This document shows, one piece after another, positions 1 to 11,831 of a stretch of 64,000 nt of DNA. The first letter of the stretch is position 1; each line of letters begins with the position of its first letter. The translations under genes and the position numbers were made by a program. The notes beneath the pieces were generated by a model, which saw nothing but the letters and a program-made list of their open reading frames with translations, did not search any database and had not been told where the DNA came from. Origin of the DNA: Capsicum annuum (lineage: Eukaryota > Streptophyta > Magnoliopsida > Solanales > Solanaceae); NCBI RefSeq assembly GCF_002878395.1, contig NC_061111.1, forward strand, positions 29,918,480-29,982,479, given 5' to 3'.

Positions 1-1552
1 AAAGATTCTAATTTAAGGTACGTAGAGTTTTCCTAAAATCTCATGGGTATGGAAATCTTGCTTTTAAGAAAGGGTTTTTCAGATTTATGAATATATTCAT
101 GCTTTAGAAGAATTGATGATATTGTTTTGACCTTTAGGAGTTCCCCTAAATTGATTTGAAATTGTATATATATTGTAAGCATATGTTTTAAGGTTGATGA
201 TTCATGAAAAGTCCCTCTCTTGTGATGATTTTCATTTACTTATGATAGACTATGAAATAGTTTGAATACATCATGAAAAGCATGTTATGAAATGTCTTGA
301 ATAATGTTATATTTGGATTACGATTTTGATTTCAAATGAGAGGGTTGTTTATGTTGACGAATGTTGAACATAATAATATAATGAGAAGGGTTGCATGGTT
401 TGTTAAAGATTAAATTACCACTACTTGTTTATTAAAAGGATGGGAATTTTGCATAGTTTTGACTTATGTTTTTGGAACATGAATTTCCTTTGTTAAATTG
501 CATATTTGGGTGGTCTGAACTAAGTTTTAATGAAAAAATCATGCATGATGCATTATGGCTCAGAAATAGGACTTGCAAGTTTTGGTGTGACAAGAGTAAT
601 CCAGATAATGACATAGTAATTCAAAATAGAATATAATGCATGTTTGAAGTCAGATTTTTTAGATGTTGAAACTAGAACAATGCGTGATTCAAAGCAGGAT
701 AAAATTGGGCATAACGAGATCTTAGGTGGTTCCCCAAAGATGACATGAGTTCAGACAAATCATTGCCCAAAATCTTGATTTTCCGATCTAAGTATATTAT
801 TATACGCTGGCCTTGTGCACTGTGGCATATCGGACTTAGACACTTCAACCCTTGTGGTACACTTGGGTTAGAGTCTTCCCCGTTGATTCAATGACAGATT
901 TCAAATAACCCGTAAAACATAAGACTTGTAGGGGAGTGCCACCTAACTGAGAAGTAATATAAAGATCTGAAACTGCTTTTGACAGAAATTTTTCTTTTAT
1001 GTTTTTTTAAAGAATGCCCATGTGTTTTGAAAATTATATTTTTCATGATGTTTATGACTAGATCTCAACTATTTTATTTATATAAAAGCTTTATTTTGGA
1101 TAGTTCTGTATACCAGTACATCTATATTGACCCCCTCCCTCCAGGTTCTGAGGCACAGTCGAGGGGTCCTAATAAGCAGTAGATTTCATCAGATAGGAGT
1201 GAAGATTACCAGTTGGTGAGCCTTCTATATTTTAGAAGGACTAGTTTCCTTTAGACAGTTATTATTTATTATAGTTTTGGTCTACTAGGGGCCTTGTCCC
1301 AGTTTTCAGACAGTTGTTATTTGATCATGTAGTATAGATTTTGCAGACAGTTTTCAGACGGTGGTTAGTTGATATTGGATTTTATTCCTCATTGTTAAAC
1401 TAAATTTAGATTATGACCATATTTCCATAGAAAACTTTATTTCCACATTTTTTATTTTTATATTAATGACGTATATGATTACAAGTTAGAAGGGCTCTCG
1501 GGCATTCATGGTTTGGGATGTCCGTCATGGCCAAGGCCCTGGTTCGGGTTAT
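1..1552 (+). mobile_element. 3' part of a Tekay-like Ty3/gypsy LTR
   Basis: The stretch has the make-up of the 3' half of long Solanaceae chromovirus LTRs and parallels the better-preserved LTR at 6936-9436. Shared landmarks are a 'ggttctgaggcacag' box near 1144 (compare 'ggttctgatgcacaagc' near 9003), a following 'gtgag' box, and a C-rich end near 1500-1552 with 'gtccgtcatggccaaggc'. No primer-binding site follows, so this may be a solo LTR or the 3' LTR of an element lying to the left. The 5' end is outside the window, so no target duplication can be checked. No coding region is visible. Confidence 0.5.
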
Positions 1553-2195
1553 GATAGAAACCTCCTTGCTCAAGGGAGGAAAATCCACGACATTCTTTCA
1601 CAAGCACATCAAAAGTTTACTATAATCAACCTCTTGATTACATACTCAACTTTAAACTTAACTCCAGGCTCCTACGTCTTGTAGTAGCTCTACTACAACT
1701 TTAACTTGACAACTCTGCCAAGACTCCTCAACACTGGTTAACTCTAACCAGTTTTAAGCTTAGGAAACACTACCTAAAGCACTCTCAAAATAAGAAAAAA
1801 AGAGCATTACTCTTATAGAATGTATAATTTATTTAAAAACTCAAGCTGGACTCAAGAACATTTGCTATTTTAGCACTAACAATAAATAAGAACTTGAGCA
1901 ATGTTAAAGTTAGATTTTTTCCTTTCTTTCACTCTTCAGCTTTTTGTATTTGCAAAAAAACACTTGATAGAGAAGCATCCTTTTTCTTTTATAGATGAGT
2001 TATGATTAGGTTTTAATATAATTGGACCAAGTGTCCAAAATAGTACAAGCAGCGCCTGCATAGTTTGTTACACAAAAGAACAAATCTGTGTAGATGCATG
2101 CCAGCTATACTGTTGCCTTGAACATCCAGGGACCTGATCCCTTGTAGTCATTTGCTCATCATGAAAACAAGATACAACAGACGCCATGCATCATT
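1553..2195. other. unassigned non-coding stretch
   Basis: No gene is visible. It starts with a short inverted repeat (cctccttg/caaggagg-like, about 1560-1577) just after the LTR-like block. Composition and short pyrimidine runs suggest LTR or leader sequence of another retroelement, but no terminus, primer site or coding similarity could be fixed. Confidence 0.3.
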
Positions 2196-2540
2196 AACTC
2201 TCTAAAGACTACCAGAGACATCATTTATTATCAAGTCTTCGAAGACAATCGGATGCCTCATTCAACATTAAAAATGTTTGAAGACAGTCAGAGACTTCAT
2301 TACATTACCAACATAAATTGAGCAGCTACACACTTACTTTACACTCTACTTTACAAATTAATTTAAATCATTCTATCTACTTTAATAACTTTATCTTAAA
2401 TTTTATAGATATCATTAATCATCAAGTCTTTAAAAAAAACCAGAGACTTCGTGCATCATTCATCATTGAGTTTCGAAGACAAGCGGAGGCCTTATTAAAG
2501 TTTTCAAAGACCATTGGATATTTCATTATGTCATCAGCAT
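2196..2540. repeat. degenerate ~35-bp direct repeats
   Basis: At least six diverged units are recognisable by a core like 'cgaagacaatcggatgcctc' followed by a 'cattca' box: about 2196, 2231, 2274, 2420, 2467 and 2501, with a 110-bp gap after the third. Such arrays are common inside plant retrotransposon LTRs (often Copia type), so the 1.55-3.2 kb stretch is probably old LTR sequence. No coding potential. Confidence 0.5.
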
Positions 2541-3212
2541 TATCCAAATGACTACACTCTTACCTCTACATCTTCTACTATAACTTCACATTCAACCGAC
2601 AATTTTGTTGTGAGTTTCAATTTGATAGGAAATACAATTTACAATAACAAGACATGTTTCACAATATGATATTATCCCTTAGCAGTGAACCGGGGCAAGC
2701 TAGAGGAATATCATGCATCCCTAGCAACATCGATTATTTAGAACTCAACTCGACTTAATTGTTACAAATTCTCACGTAACTCTAAATCTTCACAAATATG
2801 TACTTATATTTTAGTGTTATCATAATTTGAAACTATAAGCAGTTTGATTCTAGATATGATCCTACCCACTCCACTCACATTAAATCATTCTTCTTCTCAT
2901 ATTAGTAAGACCGGTATAATCATAATTCCGACATTGCGACAAAATTTTGAGTTTCTCTTAACATTTTATCATAACATATTTTTGAACTGCATCGACCTGA
3001 TTCTTGTGAAACTCGAGATATGTAAGAGGCTTAGAAGCTAGGGTATGATCAAATTCATAATCACAATCATGTCAACTCTAGCTTCACCATTCCACCTTTG
3101 TAGGTATGAAATTTCCAAAATTAGTCTAATTTACCCCTCGATACAAAATCATTTTAAGTCAATGTCTTTGTCGAAAGACTCTTTCATCATCTTTGGTCTA
3201 AGAGGAACAATC
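2541..3212. other. unassigned; possible 3' internal end of a retroelement
   Basis: No gene is seen. The last 20 bases are purine-rich (aagaggaacaa) and directly precede a TGTTAACACC sequence that looks like an LTR start, as expected of a weak polypurine tract on the + strand. The rest has no recognisable coding similarity. Confidence 0.3.
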
Positions 3213-3644
3213 TGTTAACACCTAATTTTGTCTCCCTTTTTTAATAAAAATTAATTTCTTGATGCTTAGGATTCTTGAATATTTTTCAATGTAAAATTTT
3301 TCTATTTTTAGCATTAACAGTTTGAAAATATTTTTTTTCTTTTATTTTCTATTAAAATACTTTTTAAATCTTATAAATTTTGTTGGAGAAAAATGGAGAC
3401 TAATGAATAAATAAATATATTTTAAATTATCATTTCTCTTTTTTTTCTAAAATTAATATACACACACATAGATATATATATACATACATATTAGCGTATT
3501 AACATAAAATTTTCTATATTATAAATTTTTTTGCAAATCTACTGTATTTTATCTTTTGAATTTTGAATTATAGCTAAACGTATTTTAAATATAACATATG
3601 TACATATTTGAAATTGTGCATGTGTGTATACTAATCTATATTTG

Positions 3645-3651
<7 letters not shown>

Positions 3652-3697
<46 letters not shown>
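3652..3697. repeat. (TA)n microsatellite
   Basis: About 23 uninterrupted TA dinucleotides inside the LTR-like block; likely length-polymorphic. Confidence 0.95.
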
Positions 3698-3699
<2 letters not shown>

Positions 3700-4406
3700 T
3701 ATGCTTTTGAAAAAATTAATTAGAACAAGATAAGATTCGTTGAATTAGTCAAGTGAAATCGATTTAGAAGAATTAGATTAATTAACTTATCCATTTGGGC
3801 CAATTTATTCAATTAAACTTTTCGACCTTAAAACCTAAAAGATAAAAAAATAGCAACCCTAACATAATTACCTCACCCCAAAATAGCCCCTACCCGGCCC
3901 ACCCCTATCCCCTTAACCCAAAAAGTATCAGTAACCCATCAATACGTGCAATAGCAACCCATTTTCTATCAAAAACATGACCATCAACTCCGAAAAATAC
4001 TGAAACCGTTGGATAAAGGAAAATTCGATAGTATCCTCTCTCCCCTATTCTGTTTTCATCTTCATCAACATCACCCATCTCTCCCTCACTTTACTATAGA
4101 AAATAGAGCCAGAATCTACAATTTCGGGAAGAGATGGAGAAATTGAGTATCGACTAATTTCAAGATGTTTTTGCTTTGATTTGACAGCTACTCAGATTAA
4201 ACTGAAGGGTCTAAGCCTCTCCACCACCAATCCATCTTTTTTTATTAAAATCTTCTGAAAAGGTGACCCGTTCTCTTCTTTTATTTACTTCACTGTTTAT
4301 CCCTCTGACTTACCTTCTCTAATTAGTGTTCTCAAGGATCAAAGAATTTCAAATTTTCCAAATTTTAAAAGCACCTACAAGAAGCCATTGCAACACACCC
4401 TTTGCC

Positions 4407-4414
4407 TATAAAAG
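4407..4414 (+). promoter_or_regulatory. TATA box of the LTR-like block
   Basis: TATAAAAG in the context 'tttgcctataaaagggag', about 1.2 kb from the LTR-like start, an ordinary place for an LTR promoter. Activity is unknown. Confidence 0.5.
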
Positions 4415-5149
4415 GGAGTCTGTTTCACCCTTTAGAAGGGGAATTACCAAGAGCAATTATCAAATTAGCAAAAAACAATATGAAAATTCATACTACTATT
4501 CCTTCTTATTTTTATTGGTCTCTTTCCGAGTTCATAAATCAAGTTTGAGTTCAAATTTTCGATAAGGAACCCCTAGTTTGCTGCCCCATACAAGGTAAAT
4601 CCGATCCCAGTTTCGTTTTGTTTCAATTTTTTGTGACAATACTAGTGTCATCAATATATATAAAAAAATCTAATTCAACATAAGAGAACAAAACATATTG
4701 ACATTAGACACCATTTTCTTGCAGACAATGTTGAGAAGGATTATATATCAATTATGTTTTGTTCTACTAAAAGGCAAATTGTTATATATTTACCCAGCAA
4801 GTAGGGAATATTTTGAAAAGAATATGTTAGACTTGGGGATGATTAAGATTGCATGAAACCCTATGATACTTGAATAAACTATTCTTGGTTAAGCTTTTGA
4901 CTAAATCTGATGATTAATTCAGATTTGCGTACTTAGTTATGTGTTCTAATTCCAAAATTTTGACTGATTTGATTAAATTGTGTATAAACTTTTTCAGAGA
5001 TATTAGAGCATACAAGTAATCATGTCTATGCATTAATTCTTATGGTCTGATTTTAAACTAACTTATCTCTAAAGTTGCATGAGTTGGAACACTTGAAAAA
5101 ACCTGGTATAGAGTATTAATTCTCCTAATAATTTCACTCTTTAAATATA

Positions 5150-5623
5150 GCCGCCAAAGTTTCAAAAAGTCCACTAGGATTGGACGCTCAGTTTTTCGAT
5201 CATGATTAGATAGCTCAGCTTATTAGTAGCAAAAGTTGTGGTGAGTCCTTATCTATCAAGGACATGATTATTTTATTTCAGTTAATCTCAGTTATCCCAT
5301 AATTTTAGTCATTATGAGTTATTTAGGGTCTTGTATTATCAACTCCTTAGTCAGTTAGAGATTTTTTTAGACATGCAGACATTCAATTAGATAGTTCGTC
5401 AATTTATCAGTTATTTTATCAGTCTTATCAAATGTTTCAGACTTATGATTTAACCATATTTTTAGTATTTAGACCTTATGACATTATCAGTTATTTTTTG
5501 CCCATATATATTATCATCACTGTAATCAATGCTCATAGCAGGTACCAACTCATGGGTTAGCTTATGGTCACTTGTAACCGTAAACATCATTGCCATGATT
5601 AGGGGGCACTCTGAGTCATAACA
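5150..5623 (+). mobile_element. H element: 3' remnant of the 5' LTR (Tekay/Del-like)
   Basis: The last ~470 bases of an LTR, ending ...CATAACA directly before a primer-binding site. It matches, in opposite orientation, the end of the C element LTRs (33751-35914): both have 'tcatgggttagct', 'gtggtcact'-like and 'agggggcac'-like boxes. H and C are therefore the same family, inserted independently. The 5' part of this LTR is missing or buried in the preceding LTR-like block. Confidence 0.65.
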
Positions 5624-5628
5624 AAACT

Positions 5629-5640
5629 TGGTATCAAAGG
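5629..5640 (+). other. H primer-binding site (initiator tRNA-Met type)
   Basis: TGGTATCAAAGG, a one-base variant of the TGGTATCAGAGC site complementary to initiator tRNA-Met that is used by many plant LTR elements, lies 5 bases after the LTR end. Confidence 0.75.
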
Positions 5641-5844
5641 AAAAGGTTTTATAGTGTCCTAGGGAGCTAGAAAGCTGCATTTAGTAGTCTTGTGCATGAG
5701 TGTGAAGCACGCCATACTTATGGACAAGAAGCTACAAGACATTTTAGAAAAAGTTTCCCTTTTTTCAGTATCCATGCCGTGCTAAAAAGCATGAGCTCTA
5801 TTTAAACTATCTTTCTTACTCAGTCTTTCTTTTATGTATAGTCA

Positions 5845-6935
5845 ATTCTCTCTAAATAAAACAACAAAAGAAGAAATAGAAATTATCCCGCACAACCGCC
5901 TGTTTGGGAAGATCCCCTAAAAGAGCATGTCACTCATGCCAAATTCAGAGCTAGTTTTACTCCCTTATCTCACTCAGTAGCTGCTCAAAACAACCAGTAG
6001 ACTTTTTCCCCAGCTAAACTAGTAGAAAATACAATTGTACCTAGGATTTAGGATTTCACCCTAATGAACCCTCCTTTGTTTTTGGGATCCAAGTCCGAGG
6101 AGGATCCAAAGGAGTTTCTTGATATGGATCAGAAAGTGACTGATATCATGGGTTTCACTTTGAGTGAGAGTGCAAAGTTGGCTGCTTACTAGTTGTAGGG
6201 TGTCGCTCATATGTGGTATAAGCAGTGGAAAGAAGATAGAAGTGTTGAGGTAGGGCCTGTAGTGTGGGAGGATTCTGCCATATCTATCTTAGACAGGTTC
6301 TTTCCTCTAGAGTTACGAGAAGCTAAGGTGCAAGAGTTTATGAACCTAAAGCTGGGTAGTGTGAGTGTGAAGGAGTATTCACTTATGTTTACTTAGTTAG
6401 CGAGGTATGCTCCTAATGTGGATGTAAACAATAGGTCTAGAATAAGTAACTTTGTTTATAGTGTGTCTGATAGTATGGTCAAGGAGTGTAGGACCGTAAT
6501 ATTGATTAAGGAGATAGACATGCCTAGGCTTATGTTCCATGCTAAGTAGATTGATGAGGAGAAAATTAAGGAGAAAGAAAGAGAGAATAAGAGGTCCAAA
6601 ATAGGTAGTTTTAATTTCTGTCAGCCAAGGTTAGAGGATGGTAACCATTCTTAGTTTTGACAAAAATTTTAAGTTACAAATCCATCTTCATCTAGTGCCA
6701 AAATTCAGCAATGACATTCCAGATAAGACACCTTGCTCCAAGTCCCAGTGTAGTATAAAGAGTGGTCGTACTAATCCTCTCTGTGAGAAGTATGGTAGGA
6801 ATCATCAAGGAATGTATAAGGCTGGTAGTGATATGTGTTTTGGGTGTGGCAAGCCAGGCCATAAGGTTAGAGAATGTCCAGTAGTCGCTTAGACGAGAAA
6901 GTATTTGTGCCAACAGATCCAGTCCGACCTGTCAT
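5845..6935 (+). pseudogene. gag: H gag (Tekay/Del-like chromovirus), broken
   Basis: Gag is the retrotransposon capsid/nucleocapsid protein. The start codon is not clear. A Gag-like N-terminus is readable from about 5870, the conserved 'NPPLFLGSKSEEDP' segment from about 6064, and a long capsid segment at 6211-6396 (FFPLELREAKVQEF). A CCHC zinc knuckle, C-F-G-C-x4-H-x4-C, is intact at 6836-6877. Several in-frame stops (about 6189, 6394, 6547) and at least one frameshift near 6650 disable it. At 6936 the gene is cut by insertion of the K LTR. Protease, RT and integrase of this copy are not in the window. The same Gag type is encoded in reverse by the C element. Confidence 0.8.
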
Positions 6936-9436
6936 TATAACACCCCGTAAAATCCTAAGCTTAATTCGGTCCTTTAGGCTTGTCAAGGGGTCCCAGATAT
7001 AAAATATTTTAGCTAAGTACTCATACTTAGTGTCATCTTAGCCTATGAAGGTTGGAAATCTTATTTCATGACCTTTATGTCCACTAAATGATGATGTTTA
7101 GGTTGTTTAATGATCAGGAATATCCGTAGGTTCTTCTGGACAATTTTTAGATTTTTCAGACTTCGTTTGAAGCTTCTTTGGAATCTTAAAATAGTGGATC
7201 AATGTGATCTTGGGGCTCCGCATTGACTATTGCGTTGATTAATATATTCCCTAGCTACCAGTGTCCAATTCCAGTTAATCGATGCGAACATGGCGCAACG
7301 CATTTGCTATCGCATTGATGCTACGCGTCGGTAGCCTAGTTTTCATTCACTAAAAGACCGCATTTTTGGGGGAATTTGGGTCTTCTCCACACATCCTTCA
7401 GCCCCCAAAACACGAAATTAAGCCCGTTTGAGAACAAATATACTCATTCATTCTCCAATTTCCACAAGAATAAAACCCTAGGTGCTCAAATTTCAAATCA
7501 AGAACTCAAGATTCAACTTTAAACTTTCAGAAATTCTTCAGCAAGGTATGTAAAGTGTTTATCCAAAGATCTCTTCCACCCTTGGAGTCTATGAATCAGT
7601 TTTCAAACTTCAAGTATATAAATTTAATGAATACCATGATGGGTTTGATAATATTCATGTTTATAATGATTATTTGAGTTTCAAATCCATGTGTTATGCT
7701 AAATTTCATGTGAAGTTTATTGATTTATATGTCTTACCATGTGAGATCATGTTAAAGCCTTAAAATTGTGAATTTTATGATTGAATTGTGTGCTCAAATA
7801 TTGATTAGTGTTATTTGCATGTTCTATGCCTTCTAAGTGTTTGATAAATTGTTTATGTGAACTATTAAGAGAATGAAATCATGCAAGTGCTTGTTAAAAT
7901 GCCCCAATGCATAAATGATGATCATGTTTATAGTTTACATGTTTCATGTTTATGCCATGTCTCTTAATTTAAGCTATCGAGTCCTGGGGGTACTTGTACC
8001 CGACAATTTAGCTGATTACCTAAAGCCATGGTCTGTCATATAACATTATCAGTCACATCACGCTCAGTAATACTCTAAGCCAGTTACAAAACTCAGGAAA
8101 ACTAAGTAGATTCAATAGTAGTTCAGTCTAACCCAGTATTCAGTTCAGACATCTGTAAACTCTATCAGTTAACAGAATTCAGTAGAATTTTGTCAATGAA
8201 CAGAACTCAGTGAACTCAATTTGGTTCAACTAAACATTAATCTCAGTAACCATTCAGTCCAGCCTATAAGAAACTATAAATCAGCTTAGTATCTATTTTA
8301 GCTGGAAGTAGGATTTAGTATTGAGTTAACCTAGGGATGGGGGCATTCCTGTCAGCTGAGGGTTTGACCCTTAGCAATAATCCCTACGTTACAGAACTCT
8401 ATAGCCAACATAGGTGAGAAATCTACCTGCTAGAAATTATGAGGGTTGATACTTCTCACTCGAGTTATCCGGCCAGCGAGGGTTGACGAAAGTTAACTCA
8501 TAGTTTATCTCTACCTGTGGCACGATATTGACACTTTTCTACTGAGGTTACAAGTTATACCCCAATCTATTTAGAGGAGCATGTCGGTTAGATGATTATC
8601 TCCCACAGTCTTAGTTTTAGTATTAGTCTCAGAATAGAACTCAATTGAGTTCTACAGATTCAGGACTATTAGATATAGTCACCCAACTCAAATCAGTATG
8701 AAACTCAGTATAGTTCCTCAGAATTTAGAACAATCAGATATAGTCATCCAGTTATCCATAGTACAGTATCAGTTATCTAGTAAAATTAGTTGATTAGTAT
8801 TCAAACTCAGTATTTAGTGTTATCATGATTTCAATTACGGTATTCGTATTCATGCATGTACTCTTATTCAGTCATACTCATGTTATCCAGTTATTATTAT
8901 TCATGCATATGAACCAATGCATTTTAGCCTACCTCACTAAGCATACCAGTATATTCAAAGTACTGACACATGCTTTTTTTGCGTTATGATGTCTTATATT
9001 ATAGGTTCTGATGCACAAGCTCCAAAGCACCCTCAGTAGACCAGACTTTCAGCATTCAGCATAATAGTGAGTCCTCTTGTTTCGAGGACATAATTACTAC
9101 TTATAGTATTTTAGTTTATGTCAATAGATAGAGTTAGATGGGGACTTGTCCCATCAGCTCTATAGATCAGACAGTTAGAGGCTTCCCAGATTAGAGTGTT
9201 TTCAGATAGTTATTTAAATTTTAGTAATTTGTGCAGTTTTGGTATTTAATACCACACTCAGTATCATTCAGTATTATTTTTCAGATTGAACCTTATGGCA
9301 TGTTTCTGCCTAATTCCACATAATATTTGGTATTATTGTTCAATTATTACAGTATGTACCAGCCATGGGTTAGGTTATGGTCTCTCAGGATTATGAGCAC
9401 CGTGTAGTGTCTGGGGTGCAAACTTGGGGAATTACA
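6936..9436 (+). mobile_element. K element 5' LTR (Tekay/Del-like)
   Basis: A 2.5-kb LTR inserted in H gag. It starts TATAACACCCCGTAAAATCC (the usual terminal TG has become TA) and ends GGGGAATTACA, with a primer site 4 bases later. Length and termini fit the long LTRs of Tekay/Del chromoviruses. Inside are typical boxes: a 'caaggtatgtaaag' boundary near 7543 and 'ggttctgatgcacaagc' near 9003. A 3' LTR of K is not present, so no target duplication can be tested. Confidence 0.8.
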
Positions 9437-9440
9437 AAAT

Positions 9441-9453
9441 TGGTATGAGAGCC
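9441..9453 (+). other. K primer-binding site
   Basis: TGGTATGAGAGCC differs by one base from TGGTATCAGAGCC (initiator tRNA-Met type) and lies just after the K LTR. Confidence 0.8.
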
Positions 9454-9659
9454 TAAGTTTCAATAGAGTCCTAGGAAGTCTGGTAGACGTATCTAGGAGA
9501 GTCTTGTAAATGGGTGTGTTGCGCGCCACACTTATGCACAAGAGTCTATGCGATGTTTTAGGAACAATTTCCCTTCTTTCAGTATTCATGTCGTGCGAGT
9601 GAGCATGAAATCTAGTTACATTCTCTTTCTAATCCTAGTTTCTCTTCCATTTAAAGAAT

Positions 9660-10145
9660 ATGCCTCCAAAGAGGACTCAGGAAAGAGTAATGGGAGATCA
9701 GTTAGCCCTTCAGCCCATCCATCCAGATCCTTTGGACGAGCATGTCTCCCATGCAGATTTTAGAGCAGCCTTTACCACCTTAGCTCATTCTGTGGAATCC
9801 CAGAATGAACGCTTATCTGTAGTTCTGGGAAACCCAGTGGCCAATACTATTACTTCAAGGATTTGAGACTGCACCCGAATGAACCCTCCGTCTTTCATAG
9901 GCTCTAAGTAAGATGAAGACCCATAGGAATTTCTTGATCAGGTACAGAAGGTTACCAATATCATTGGGGTGAATGCTATTAAAAGCGCTGAGTTAGCCAC
10001 ATATCAATTACAGGATGTGTCTCACTTATCATTCAAATAGTGGAAGGCAGAAAGGGCCACAAATGTAGGGCCTATAGAATGGAAAGAGTTTACAGTTGCT
10101 TTTCTGGATAGGTTCTTCCCGCTGGATTTAATACAGGTTCAGGTT
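9660..10145 (+). pseudogene. gag: K gag N-terminal half, truncated
   Basis: Starts ATGCCTCCAAAGAGG, the MPP(R/K)R start typical of Tekay Gag, 224 bases after the LTR. The first 68 codons are open. In-frame stops follow at 9864 and about 9910-9930, and the conserved run continues as 'NPPSFIGSK', 'VQKVTNIIGVNAI' and 'LDRFFPLDL' to about 10145. There the Gag match ends abruptly and sequence of unknown kind begins, so capsid C-terminus, zinc knuckle and pol are missing (deletion or later insertion). Confidence 0.8.
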
Positions 10146-11570
10146 TGGTCTCTACAGACCACTAATATTAGGTTGGAACTGTGAACCAAGTTGTATTACC
10201 CAATTTATTGAGGCATGCAGACTACCCTTTGCAATAAATACAAAATGCTCTTTCTAAGAAGACTATTCAATTAGCAATTGTACATGATACTCATGAGGCT
10301 AAGGGGCTAACCCTTTAGGCTAGAATTGATGCACTTCAAACAAATCTTTCTCTTGAAAGATCTGAGAATTGTTAAACTACTTGTCACTTGAAATAACTCC
10401 TCCAGTATGTTCCTCCTTCTTCCGCCTCTTAGTTCCTTAGGATATTTTTGGTGCTTAATATATTCAAATTGTATAATTTTAGTCCTACATATTTTGTAGA
10501 TCATATTTGAAGTATTAATGAAATGGTGCTTTTTTGATCTGGTGTATTGTGTTCTTGCACTCCTTAATGCATTTTTCTTCAATTACATCTAGTTCTGCAT
10601 GTTTTAGTGATAGTACTAGTGTCCATGGATCAATAAAATTTGTTCTTTAGCTAAGTGTTTATCTTGATCTAGCTTTTGTATGATGTCAAATGGAGGAAGA
10701 TTAAGGATTGCATAATATTTATAACCTAATGACCGACCTGTTTAATCCTAGTGCTTTATGCTTAAGTTTTTACAGGTGAAGGTGTTGGATGCATAATGAC
10801 AAAAGGATTTTCATCAACCAAAAGTAGGAATTACTAGGCTCCGTGAAGTTTTAAAGACTGACCAAGTGAATGAAACATGTTGGTCAAGCTGGTTCATAGA
10901 TGCATAGGTGAAAGATGATAAGCTCATATAATGATCACTCATATGAGAAGACAAGGTTGCTCAATTGAAGGAATAGATATGTGGATTTATTTGATTAACT
11001 CAAAATAAATTACCATGTGTGAATTAAGGAGTTGGAATGGACTACAAAACATGAAGAAGGTTGAGTTTGAATTGAAGTTGAACTCTAACAAATGAGAGTC
11101 CAGATGGATGAAGAAGTTTGATTTGAAGAAAAACTCTGTGAGAGTTGTGCCTAAATAGAGGGAGTGACATTCACAGTCACTCACGCACTTAAAAAGAAAA
11201 AAAGTAATTGATAAATTAACTTAGAAGTGTGCATCATGGAGACTGAAGGAACATATTGCTGAACCTGCTCCAATTTCTAAGGAAGATAAGGAGTATTAGT
11301 GTTTATGTATTCGGTGTTGGTTGTTGAGTTGTAATACTAATGTAGTCCTAGTTTAGTGAGTTATAAACTGATTTAGGTTATTGTCTTAAAGTTAGGGAAC
11401 TCAAAGACTTGGGGTGATATACCTTGGGAGGTTTGTAATTTAAGCATTGAATAGGAGTTAGAGTTTATAATTCCCAGATTACAAAAGTTTTGTAATTTGT
11501 TATTGCTAAGGCTTAAGTTTTTTGGTAATGTTTAGGGTGAAATATTATAGAGGTATAGGTCATGTTTTTT
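10146..11570. other. unassigned region between K gag and E gag
   Basis: No confident gene. A short coding-like stretch on the + strand near 10315-10375 (ARIDALQTNLSLERSE) resembles a coiled-coil tail but has stops on both sides. 10.6-11.2 kb has a codon-like composition without a long open frame. 11.2-11.57 kb is TA-rich, with a T run at 11563-11571 at the edge of the E gag fragment. It may hold a degraded element of another type. Confidence 0.3.
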
Positions 11571-11826
11571 TTACACCTTTTTGAACCGGTTGTTTTCCAC
11601 ATGAAAACTGCTGCCTCTTTTACTTATAGGGGTGAAATTGATTGTTCCCCACTTTAAATTGTAAGAAACATATGATGATTCTGTCCTACCACTGAGATGG
11701 AGAACAACAATCTCTAATTTTTCTTCAGGCTGTGTGATATGATTATAGTAAAAGTATCTTTCACATTTCCCTAACCAGGACAGTGGGTCACCATCCTCAA
11801 AATCTGAAAACTCAATTTTGTGATGA
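11571..11826 (-). pseudogene. gag: E gag, downstream fragment (split by D)
   Basis: The minus strand reads 'HKIEFSDFEDGDPLSWLGKC' followed by 'ERYF', the entry of a Ty3/gypsy Retrotrans_gag domain (K-x-P/F-x-FDG-DP-x-x-W...YF). About 85 codons are open. On the coding strand the upstream part is not adjacent: it resumes at 61478, 50 kb away, because the D element is inserted here. The 3' side degrades after a few dozen codons. Which Ty3/gypsy clade E belongs to is not clear; its short leader and LTR suggest a Reina- or CRM-type chromovirus. Confidence 0.65.
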
Positions 11827-11831
11827 AATAT
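11827..11831. repeat. D target-site duplication, left copy (AATAT)
   Basis: AATAT directly before TGTCACGG of the D LTR; identical to 61473-61477 after the other D LTR. Confidence 0.8.

Larger units (their letters stand above)
3213..4680 (+). mobile_element. LTR-like block with TATA box
   Basis: Begins TGTTAACACCTAATTTTG, preceded by a purine run, which is a typical + strand LTR start. It contains a TA microsatellite, C-rich segments near 3870-3960, a TATAAAAG box at 4407, and after it a leader-like region ending near a 'gccccatacaaggtaaat' box. The layout (U3, TATA, transcribed leader) fits an LTR promoter. The right boundary is not fixed: sequence to about 5150 has no clear terminus before the H element LTR remnant. 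No coding region. Confidence 0.45.

Noticed and set aside
3652..3697. replication or matrix-attachment element
   Set aside because: A plain (TA)n microsatellite with no further support.
11230..11560. Copia LTR or leader
   Set aside because: Some wording resembles Copia leaders, but no terminus, primer site or partner was found, so it is left unassigned.
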